Positions 1 to 8,955 of a DNA stretch of 64,000 nucleotides are shown piece by piece; positions within the stretch are counted from its first letter, which is position 1, and each line of letters starts with the position of its first letter. The notes under the pieces were generated by a model. That model made no database searches and was not told where the DNA came from. It worked only from the letters and a program-made list of their open reading frames with translations. Made by a program: the position numbers and the translations under genes. Source of the DNA: Aphelocoma coerulescens (taxonomy: Eukaryota; Chordata; Aves; Passeriformes; Corvidae). Location of the stretch: positions 58,252,109 to 58,316,108 of the forward strand of contig NW_027184085.1 in assembly GCF_041296385.1 (NCBI RefSeq), written 5' to 3'.

Positions 1-478
1 ACCTCTCGTGGGATTAAGTACAGTCAAACAATACCAAATGTAAAGTGCATCATGAAAAACACATGGGAAGCATGAGGAGAAAGCATGATTAAGAATTTAG
101 GATGCTTTCCTTTCTTTGCTTTTTATGCAGGGAATACTTCATGAAGCTTTAGACCTTAAATGTGTATTTGCACAAAACAAAATCTTTGCTTACTGCAAAG
201 GTTTGCAAACAGTAATCATCTGATGGGACTTCTGTTATGATTATTCTTATTATTTCAGTTTAAATACTCTAATATGTATACAGGGAAACATATGTATCTG
301 TTTAACATCTATTACTAGATGTAAATAGAAATTAAAATTTAAAATCTGTTTTGTCTGGCTTTGTCTGTTTTGCCATAAAGTACCTTTTATATTTCAGCTG
401 AAATAAGCATACTTTTTAAATATAATATTTGCTGTTGGCCGTTGAGATTAATTTGGCACAAGTATTGTAAATAACAGA

Positions 479-484
479 TTTATT
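479..484 (-). terminator. Candidate distal poly(A) signal AATAAA
   Basis: Canonical hexamer in PRR16 sense orientation, about 1.1 kb after the stop codon. I see no striking GU-rich element just downstream. It is a candidate only. Confidence 0.3.
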
Positions 485-1511
485 ATCAGATTTTCTTCAC
501 TGATTGGATGTTTTCTAAACTCTAAGTCCCTGCAATTCTCTTTGTGAGAATAAAAGGATGTTCTTTCATAAAATAATTAAAAATACTGAGAACTTTTTTT
601 CAACTAGTAAGAATATTAATTGGGTTCACCATCAAAATGTGATAACATGTAAAATATCTTGTTTTGCATGTTAATGCTCCATAATTGCACAGAGCTTTTC
701 AACTTCAAAGCTCTTTACATGAATTAAGTGGATGTCCCTGGAGGCCTTAAGATACATTTTCTTTGCCTTCAAAAAGAAGATTTGCACCAGACAAAAGCTT
801 TGTGTAAAACACAGGACAGGGCTTTGTTTTTTCCGTCTACTTACATTACGCAGTGAGATAAAATATTACCACCCTTTTGCAGACAGAGAAATGGGGCGGG
901 GGGGGGGGAACTTAATGGGACCATTCCTGCTCATCTTAAAACTCTGTACTTTACCTTGGTAGTGATGCACTGAGCAAGTGAGAAACAAAATGCAACTCAG
1001 TTTTCCAGAGCCACGCCAACATACATTTCAATTATTTCTTTACTTCCCCACCAAAGACCAAGCTGCTGAAAGGCCAGTGATTACCTCCTTCTGCACCACC
1101 CCACACATAATGAGTTTGCTCAAGCACTCATGAAGAGAAAAAAGCATTTGCTAGAATTCAGTCAAAGGCTTTAATCTGGTACTCCGCTTCATCAAAAGAC
1201 ATTTGAAAAGTCCCAAAAGCCAGGAGAAATGGTTATTCTCTTTCGTCAGATAGACTGAAATCTATCACAAATCACTATGCATTATTTTCACATTGAGCTT
1301 TCTTTTCATTGTCTTTTAAACCATGCTACAAAAAAGAAACTGCTACAGATGTTTACAACCTATGTGCTAAAGAGTGAGTATTTTTTCAGCACCCTTTGCC
1401 ATAATGGTTTTTTTGGTGAGTACAAATAAGATCAACAAGTATTCCTCTTTGTACTTACCATGTGATTTTTATGCCACTTCACTGGACACAGGGTGTAATA
1501 CATTGGGTCTT

Positions 1512-1517
1512 TTTATT
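1512..1517 (-). terminator. Candidate proximal poly(A) signal AATAAA
   Basis: Plus-strand TTTATT, a canonical AATAAA in PRR16 sense orientation, lies about 80 nt after the stop codon. Use of this site would give a very short 3' UTR. It is a hexamer match only; no transcript evidence is available. Confidence 0.3.
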
Positions 1518-1594
1518 GCTCAAGTAGAAAGTGCTCATTACCTATTTATGTTTATATATAGGAAAAAACAAAGAGTTATTACAAGGGGCATACT

Positions 1595-2353
1595 TCACAC
1601 TGTTGTAGTGGTTGATTTCCTCAAGATGGTCTTCTGGGGTTTTGGCGCGGTTTGTGGAGGCACAGTTGCAGGTCTCGGAGGAGGAAAGCTATTACTGGGA
1701 CTTATCCCCAACCCTCCATTTTCCAGAAGAAATGGAGGCAACGGAGGTGGTGGAGGTGGCAGAGGAGGGCACTGGTGTGGCAGCTTTCCTGCAACCCGGG
1801 GGGACTCACTGTGCAAGTGCACCTCCCTGTTTTTAATGTTATACCGAACGTCACAGTCGGGGCAGTAGCCGTGGTACTGCACTTTTTCACTGAACCGTAC
1901 CCGCTCCCTTGCTCCCGGCTGGGGACACCGCTCTTTCTCAGGTCTGTGCATCAGAGGCTGCATCACGACTTTCTCCAAATTACTGTTCGGTATACAGCAC
2001 ATATCTCCATTTGGGATGCGGCCGGGCCCAGCAGGCAGGCCCCCGTTCCGCAGCAGGGTGCCATTAGTCTTGACGGGGTTGGCCAAAGGAGGCAGCCTCG
2101 GAGGCTCATCACATTTGACAGGCGTCAGTCGAGGCGGAGGAGGGGGCGGGTTTGGCTTCCGCAGCACGGTGAGGATGGCGGAGGGGTGCGCAGGCGGCTT
2201 GATGAGGGGCGCGTTGCCCCGCACCTTGACCTTCTCCAAGCTGGAGGCTGTTGTGCTGCTGGAGCTGCTGTTCAGTGTGTCTGTTTTGGAACTGTCTGTC
2301 ATCTCATCCTCCAGCTGCAGATCACAAGTCAGCGTGTCAATCTGGTCAACCAC
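1595..2353 (-). CDS. PRR16: PRR16 (Largen), terminal coding exon, partial CDS
   Basis: Reading frame of 252 codons plus TGA (1597-1595), entered in phase 0 at an AG acceptor. The protein matches what I remember of vertebrate PRR16/Largen almost throughout: it opens VVDQIDTLT and ends KTILRKSTTTTV. Full-length PRR16 is about 300 residues, so roughly the first 53, from a separate first exon, are missing here. Seen, in exon residue numbering: Ser/Thr-rich acidic start (12-39); proline run PNPPPPPPRLTP (67-78, genomic 2155-2120); RVRF (151-154, 1903-1892); CPDC (164-167, 1864-1853); second proline run (196-207, 1768-1733); C-terminal TTTTV (248-252, 1612-1598). Met18 (2302-2300) matches the start of a shorter human isoform as I recall it. 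Known: Largen raises cell size and is reported to favour translation of mitochondrial-protein mRNAs. No enzymatic domain is visible. The exon is much more GC-rich than its surroundings. Confidence 0.95.
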   Translation of the reverse strand: MVDQIDTLTCDLQLEDEMTDSSKTDTLNSSSSSTTASSLEKVKVRGNAPLIKPPAHPSAILTVLRKPNPPPPPPRLTPVKCDEPPRLPPLANPVKTNGTLLRNGGLPAGPGRIPNGDMCCIPNSNLEKVVMQPLMHRPEKERCPQPGARERVRFSEKVQYHGYCPDCDVRYNIKNREVHLHSESPRVAGKLPHQCPPLPPPPPPLPPFLLENGGLGISPSNSFPPPRPATVPPQTAPKPQKTILRKSTTTTV

Positions 2354-2393
2354 CTGCACAACAGCCAGAGTGAGAACAGTGAGAAATGCATAC
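2354..2393 (-). promoter_or_regulatory. PRR16: 3' splice site of PRR16 terminal exon
   Basis: Read on the minus strand, a pyrimidine-rich stretch (TTTCTCACTGTTCTCACTC) leads into GGCTGTTGTGCAG, with the AG at 2355-2354, directly before the codons for VVDQ. Homology to PRR16 starts exactly after this AG. The frame stays open upstream to an ATG at 2461, but that translation has no PRR16 similarity. CTCAC sequences in the tract are plausible branch-point contexts. Confidence 0.85.
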
Positions 2394-5300
2394 CTCAGAG
2401 AAGGCACAGAAAAACAAAACCATTCTCCACTATCAGTTTGTCCTCTCCAGAACTGAAGCATCTAATTTTTTTGACCATTATTTCCTTTTTCTTGTCAACG
2501 TAACAAAATAATCAGAATAAAAATGACAACAATAATTATGATAGGAATGGCTAGTTTGCTAGCTCATCACCTGAATACAAGAGAAATATAACTTGAAACA
2601 GTCTAGAATGAAATTCCCTTTCTTCCCCTCCAGGGTTTACTCGGTAATATCATTTTAACTGAAGTGTAATTCTTCAATATTACACTTTGCCTTCCATTTC
2701 AGGAGGAGACAAAACTGTTCAACTTTAGCTTCTACATGACAGCTTCTGAACCCAAAACTTCTGCACAGTATCTTTTAGCTCTGGCCTTTCAAACACTCTA
2801 GATTTAAATACGCATTTTCTGTATAGGTGATTTTATATACCTAGAATCAAAGTTTGATACACACTTTTCTGACAATTTTTTAACATTTTTTAACATTTAA
2901 AAGAGACTCTGAGAAACAAATTCTCTCTTGCATTATATCCCCTTATGAATATTTTCCATAAGATCTGAAATCCTCCAAAACAATACTGAAACAGCATTTG
3001 CTGGAAGAGGAAAAGTTGCTTGGTTTTCAGTTACAAGTATTTAAGAACTCATGCACTTTCTTTGAAGTTTTCCTCTACCTCCCAGAATTCTGTTTTTAGA
3101 TTCTACATTGTTAGAGCTTTTCTAGTCTTTAAGACTACTTTTTCTACTGATTTTTTAAAGGACATGAAACCAATAATGCCTTTACTTGGTAGAGAAAGTT
3201 TTTCATAAGACAATTAAAAGCCCTTCCTGAAAACTGCATTTAACTCAGTACCCAGCTGAACATTAGTTATAAGCTACACATAACTACAACAGATACTACG
3301 GGAAGTAGCACTAGCACACATTTACAAACTGATCTCTGTCCTTTACAGCCTCGCAGGATGTACATAAAGTAATCAGTAGATGAAATGTTGCTCAACTAAC
3401 TTTGGTGCATGAATAAAAAACCTGTGCTACTGCTTGGAGCCCTTATGGGAGACCCGTGATGTCGTGGAGGGGACACCCCAGTACATCTGAAATTAAACTA
3501 GATGTTGCCATTGTGCCACAGAAACTTTAATTTCTACTTCTTGCTTTCAATAATTTGGTGCTGATACTACTGATTTCAAACTAAGACTATTTTTAGGCAT
3601 ATGAGCCATATATTAACTGCAAAAAAAGTGAGTCACTATCGAAGGCAGTGACTATTTAGTCAAACCAGTCACTCACTTATGTGTCCAGTAGTAAAAGACA
3701 AATAATAAAAGCAAAACTACTATAAAATGAAAAAGCACTCCAGCTTTCACTGCTCATACAGTAAGCTGAGTTGCATAATACAAAATTCATAAAAATTCAT
3801 ATGCAGCAATTCACTTTAATGCTTTCCTTCTCCTAAAACCAGCAAACATGCAAATAAGCATCATTCAGAGGGCTTTCAAGAATCTCTGAAAAAACTTTAC
3901 TTTTTCTCCAAAAGGCCAAAAAACTGACTCATTTATTCAGTGTTCAAAGCCCAGCATCATATTGCATTTAAATTTCTATTTTGATTTTTCTCCAAAAAAA
4001 GAAGAAAAAACCATTCTCCTAAAAGACAAACATCAAATCCCCCAAATAATAAGGATTTAAAATACTATTCTAGAAGTTGAAATGTACAGTTGAACTGCGG
4101 TAACTGTCAGATCCCACACATCCCCTCCAGGGTACAGCATATAAGAACTCTTGAAAATTTCAGAGTAAGGGTAGGCAAACCCCATCTGTACCAAAATTCA
4201 TTGCAAGAATGACAGTTTACAGGTGAAAGAACTCTCGTTTTCACCTTTCATTACATAAGCAAACTAAGGCAGAGCGAACTTCTCAGAAGGAAATAGAAAC
4301 AAGAAAAAGACAGTCAAGTTCTGGACAGTAAGCCTGAAATTTAAGCCCTCTGCAAGCTTAGTATGGATTTGTGTATATATTAGGGTCTGCCTGTATGTAT
4401 CTAAATACTACTGCATCCTATCATCTTTTATTATACTGTAACAGTTATAGAATGGATTGATGCAGCATAAACCAAAGAAATTCCTTGGCAGGCAAAGAAA
4501 TAGAATAATTATGCATTGAAGAGCAAAAATTTTCTCAGGAGTAACAGGAAAGTCTGTTATGAACTGCCCTTCAAGTTAATGACTACAGAGTTTATCTCAT
4601 GCCTTCTGGGCAAATGTGTAGTAGACATCAAAATTTTTTTTGTCACTTTTGCATTTGTAAAACATAAATCCAGCGTGAAATGGCTCTGACACGACAACAC
4701 AGTTTATCTGTCCAGATTCATTTCCACCACAAGTTGTGATTCTGTGTAGTGTTCTTTTCTTTTGCTTTTTCGTCCCAGAAGGTAAAATTCAAATAAGATG
4801 AAAAAGCAACATGAGAACCCGTGACTAACCCAGTGAAACTGTTGTAGTTAAAAAGAAGAAAAGCATGTTGAGAAAAAAAACAGCCCCTGTTTCACAATGC
4901 ATCTTCTGTATGAGAGAGAATATTAATTTAAAAAAAAAAAAAAAAAGAAAACTGCTCTAGTTGTGCAGCAATGTGTCCATTTTTTCAGTTCTGGAATAAA
5001 ACAGGACTTGATTCACATATACAAAGATTGGGGATACATAATTTTATAGCCTGAGGAGCTCCTTAGCCATTAACTGGATTTGAGCTCTGCAGAGATGCCT
5101 ACTTCTACCCTGCTAGCAATATCCTGAGGCTTCAAGCGCTGTAGAATCCAGTGTGACACCCCTGAATAAACCAGGACATCAGTTTATTCTTATCCCCTGT
5201 CTGGGTTGGTACTGGAAACAATATTAGGTGCCCAGTGGGGATAGAGCTGTATTTCTCTACCAAAATCCAAGATTACACCCTTATCAACATGCATTTGGAC

Positions 5301-6294
5301 TCAGAAATTCTGTGCTGCAACTAATAGTATGGAGAATTTATCAGTACTATCAAGTTCAGGCAAAAAGGACAAAAATACTATTCAATCTCAATTAAAACCC
5401 AGGAAAAAAAACCAGAAAACCCCAAAAAACCCACAGAAGTTGCAAACAATTTGCAATGCAAAGATATCTTACAGTTAACCCGATCCTCAATGTTACCAAA
5501 CTCTTATATAAAATTGCTCAAAAATACAGAGCTAGCATAAAGTACTGCTTTTCCACTGAGGCCAAACTGCAGTGCCTGTTTAAAGGAACTTCAGAATCTA
5601 GTCCAAGAAAAAGTCTTGCAATTATCAAAAGCAGCCTATGCTGACCTAATATTTCCATTGTTTGAGCTGTACTTGTAAGTTTTGTCTAGTTTTTACCTCC
5701 TCTGTTGAAGGCCTTTTGTGGGCAAATGTCCCAACTTGATTATACCAATAATGAAAACTCCATATTTCTCACTGGATGCCAGGATCTCATTCCAAGAATC
5801 TAACTTTGTAATCATAAGACTAAAATATGACATAGAAATTAACATGTACGTGTACTTCTTACTTGTATCCCTAAACTTCTCTGAAAAGCATCTCTACAAT
5901 TAATCACACTTTCTTTCACTCTTTCTTTGTGTGATTGTCTTATACACATCCTAAAGTACATCTATGGAGAGTTCTGCTGTCTCCTTACAATAAATGTTTC
6001 ACCAGGTTTGTTTTTCTTCCTCTTTAAAGCCAAGAAGGTACCAATGTTTAGTGAATATATAATCCCTTGGCTGCCCTCAATCCACCACAGATAATTCTTG
6101 AGCTTTTTTTGCAACCCTTAAATAAAGAAGCAAATTGCTTTTCAGGAAGGAAATTATCATCCACTTAAAGGCACTTGCACAGTTTTTTATGTTTTTCAAA
6201 GTTTCACACGAATTTATAAATTATATATATATGGGTTTTTTTTAAATTACTTGCTTCTCTACAGGCTAGTAGCTCTCAAAAAAGCTGCATGAAC
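2394..6294. other. Intronic sequence, no gene seen
   Basis: AT-rich unique-looking DNA with an A17 run at 4930-4946 and a short TA repeat around 6222-6232. The longest frames are only about 60 residues and resemble nothing I know. Confidence 0.6.
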
Positions 6295-6530
6295 AGAATG
6301 GAACTGTTACAGTGTGGATACTGCAACACGCGTATTTTGCCAAGGAACCGAGGCAATCCCGGGACCCGAGGGTCCTTGCCCGCGCAGGGAACACAAAACA
6401 ACCAATGGGGAACGAGGCTGACCAGGGGCAGGGAAACCCCGTGTCTCCCCCCAGGGCCCCTCTCCCAGGACCACATGGCAGGGGGGAAATGACCCCGACA
6501 TGGAACTTAGGTGATATTACTTCTGAGGTG
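6295..6530. other. CpG-bearing GC-rich island, possible old LTR or unclassified repeat
   Basis: An abrupt GC-rich block in AT-rich DNA, with several CpGs (for example ACACGCG and CCCGCGCAGG) and ACCAATGG, a CCAAT-box match around 6400. Overlapping frames of 64-93 residues on both strands reflect base composition. On the minus strand the texture, with CCCATTGGTTG and C/G runs, resembles U3 of avian endogenous retrovirus LTRs, but I see no clear TG...CA ends, TATA box or target duplication. It could also be an intronic CpG-rich regulatory element. Confidence 0.35.
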
Positions 6531-7120
6531 GAGTAGGTACAATTCATATACTGCTCTTTAGTACTACACCATAGCAGTGTGCAGCTATGAAATTTAACAG
6601 TTTGCTGGATAGTTATGGCTAGATGCTGAATTTGATTTTAAATCAACCAAAATCAAATCATGTCGTGAGACTAGTTCTTACTTTGAACTAAAGAAATTAG
6701 TGGTGAAATGAACAAAATTAGGTGAAAAAATAAATGGAATGTCACAATTTCTTTATTTCTAAAGCAATTCCAAAAACTTGGAAAGTTTGACATAGACAAA
6801 TACTGCACTTTATGTGCAAAAATTAACTACCTGATGAGCCACGGGAATAAATATGTAATTAAGAATAAAAGAGCAATCAGCTCTACCATAAAGAGGCTGC
6901 TCTTGCCTCTAAGTAAAGAACTGGGAAATATGCTATATCAGTAGCTCTAATATCTCATAATTGCATCTCTAATCCTACAAGAAATTGTTCACTAGTTATA
7001 ATTAGTATTGGAATCTTCTAGACAAGTTGTCAAACTATTTACATTCACCTCACTTTAGCTTATTATTTCCTGTACAGTTATTAGTCCTTTGTTGCCAAAA
7101 ATGAGTGTTCAGTATATACA
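6531..7120. other. Intronic sequence, nothing recognised
   Basis: AT-rich, unique-looking sequence with no frame of note on either strand. Confidence 0.6.
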
Positions 7121-7258
7121 GGGAACATGAGATTAGCTCAGCTGGTCAGATCATGCTGTTAATAATGCCACGGTTTGATCCCTGCATGAGCCATCCACTT
7201 AAGAGTTGGCTTTGACGATCCTTGTGGGTCCCTTCCAATGCAGAATATTCTGTGATTA
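7121..7258 (+). mobile_element. tRNA-Ile-derived SINE with CR1-like tail (TguSINE1-like)
   Basis: The 5' half is a decayed tRNA-Ile: pol III A box TAGCTCAGCTGG (7134-7145, a full consensus match), an anticodon-arm region reading GTTAATAATGCC (AAT anticodon context), and B box GGTTTGATCC (7172-7181, one CpG-decay mismatch). It then runs straight into a CR1-type 3' end reading GATCCTTGTGGGTCCCTTCC, and stops at GAATATTCTGTGATT, the CR1 terminal octamer. This architecture matches TguSINE1, which I recall from zebra finch and other passerines, mobilised by the CR1 machinery. It is a dead copy, not a working tRNA gene. Confidence 0.85.
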
Positions 7259-8433
7259 GTTCTGTCATATCTAAGGACACAAATGAAGCTTCTTCCTTAC
7301 CAAGTGCCTGTAAATCCCGAATTACCCCAGAGCTAAAACCAAATGAAACAGAGGTCCCTGTTCACAGTGAGAGAGACAACATCTCCCTTTACAGTTTAAG
7401 CTGCAAAACAGAATAAGAAACTTTTCTCAGGTGCTTATATTCCAGCTTCAGTCAATCCATGGCTGTATCTTTTGTATTTTGCCACAGAAAACTTCTCTAC
7501 AGTGCCACCTGTCCCCTTCCCTGTCCCCAATCCCCAGAGAATACAGCTTCCAAGTCAAGAAGAAACAGAACCAAAATTAGACTAGAAACAAGTCTGTAAA
7601 GTTGTGTAAGCTAAAAAATTGCCAAAAGAAAGCAAAAGAAAAGCTATAGTAGGAGAGACAAGTGGTCTACTTAGTACAGTATTGTGAAAAATTACAAAAA
7701 GCAGGTGCTCAGGCAAGAACACAAGAAAAGTCACACAGAAATATTTGTGTAGAACCTCATCCCACTCTCAAACAATTTCTAACTCAGTAACTTTTTGGCA
7801 GACTTTGTATTAAGCAGATCTTGACATACTTATATACCGTGAACATGACTGTATCTGCTTGAACCTGCATAAGCTTTTGGCATCTGCAATATCCTGCAGT
7901 TTTCCACCTTCGTTACAGGGATTTTTCACCTACACCTCTTTCTGCTTGAGATGAAAAACAGATGCTTTTATAGAAAAAGTGCTAAATGAACTTGCATTAT
8001 ACTCAAACTGCAGCTGCTTTGTGAAAACTGCAGCTATGGAAGCCTTGCAATTGGGTTGTGGGTAGGTTTTTCTGTTTGTTTTTACAATGTACCCATCAGT
8101 ATCTTCATAAATAAAGGTGTATTAATAAATAAAATTGCTTGTGCTAAAATACTGTAACAAAGCACTGGAGTTTAATTCAATATTTGAGTAAATACGAACT
8201 TCCCTGCAGATTAGTTCAGCTTGCTCTTAGAGTAGTATCTCAGCAGCTCAGTCACTCACCCTGCAGCAGCAGCAAAGGGCAAGGCTGGTGCCAAGCCTGT
8301 CAATGTTAGGGCATCTAAGAGATCAACTCCATCCTAAGCAAAGTTACACACATGAAGATGTTGCTGCCACCACAAAGTTTTGGCTAAAGAATACATTAGG
8401 AACTTCAACAAACTAGTATTATGCTTGAAACTA
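7259..8433. other. Intronic sequence, no gene seen
   Basis: AT-rich, unique-looking sequence between the SINE and a CR1 copy. The only frame above 60 residues (7222-7416, plus) begins within the SINE tail and shows no family resemblance. Confidence 0.6.
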
Positions 8434-8955
8434 ACACAGAGTCCCAGAATGGCCCAGGTTGGACAGGGTCTCAAAGATCATCTAATTCCAACCCCCATGC
8501 CATGAGCAGAAATGCCTTCCACTAGATCTGTCTGCTGAAAGCCACATCCAACCTGGCCTTGAACACTTCCAGGAAGTAGACACCCCCAGCTTCCCTGGGC
8601 AGCCTGTTACAGTGCCTCACCACCCTCACAGTAATGAATTTCTTCCTGAGATCTAATCTAAACCTACGCTCTTTCAGTTTGAAGACATTCCTCTTGTTCT
8701 GTCACTACATGCCTTTGCAAAAAGTCTCTCTCCATCTCTCTTCAGGTACTGGAAGGCTGCAATGAAGTCACCCCTGAGCATTCTCTTCTCGAGGCTGAAC
8801 AATTCCAATTCTCTCAACCTTTGCTCACAGGAGAGGTGCTCTGTCCCTCTGATCATCTCAGTGGCCTTCCTCTAGACTTGCTCCAGCAGGTCAACATCCC
8901 TTCTGTGCTGGGAACCCCAGAGCTGGTATGCAGTACATTCCATCTTAGTCTCTGT
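8434..8955 (-). mobile_element. CR1 LINE, 5'-truncated copy
   Basis: In reverse orientation this reads as the 3' part of a CR1 non-LTR retrotransposon. The C-terminal end of the reverse-transcriptase ORF is recognisable in a frame at 8856-8674 (RLRELELFSLEKRMLRGDF). It continues through the usual 3' region to a terminus reading AACCTGGGCCATTCTGGGAC at 8434-8460. About 0.5 kb remains of a roughly 4.5 kb element, the usual 5' truncation. It lies in PRR16 sense orientation. Confidence 0.93.

Larger units (their letters stand above)
1..1594 (-). other. PRR16: PRR16 3' UTR and 3' flank, end not determined
   Basis: This stretch follows the PRR16 stop codon in the direction of transcription. It holds no other gene that I can support. 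Minus-strand poly(A) signal candidates are AATAAA at 1517-1512 (about 80 nt after the stop), ATTAAA at 1175-1170 and AATAAA at 484-479 (about 1.1 kb after the stop). A G run at 893-908 gives an almost pure C run in the sense RNA. Small plus-strand frames here (for example 732-962) have no recognisable product. The UTR may extend past the window edge. Confidence 0.6.

Noticed and set aside
1374..1868. 164-residue plus-strand frame with a Gly-rich segment
   Set aside because: The glycine run is the reverse complement of the PRR16 proline run; the rest lies in the 3' UTR.
2016..2456. 146-residue plus-strand frame
   Set aside because: Another antisense shadow of the PRR16 exon.
1652..2503. 283-residue plus-strand frame across the PRR16 exon
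   Set aside because: It is the antisense shadow of the GC-rich PRR16 exon. The translation is low-complexity R/Q/W-rich, with no similarity, while the minus strand matches PRR16 throughout.
4930..4946. Poly(A) run as the tail of a processed pseudogene
   Set aside because: The sequence before it has no recognisable gene-derived frame. The same holds for the A-runs at 9221-9235 and 17771-17785.
7121..7193. Possible tRNA-Ile gene
   Set aside because: The acceptor stem does not pair well, the B box is decayed and a CR1 tail follows directly; it is a SINE head.
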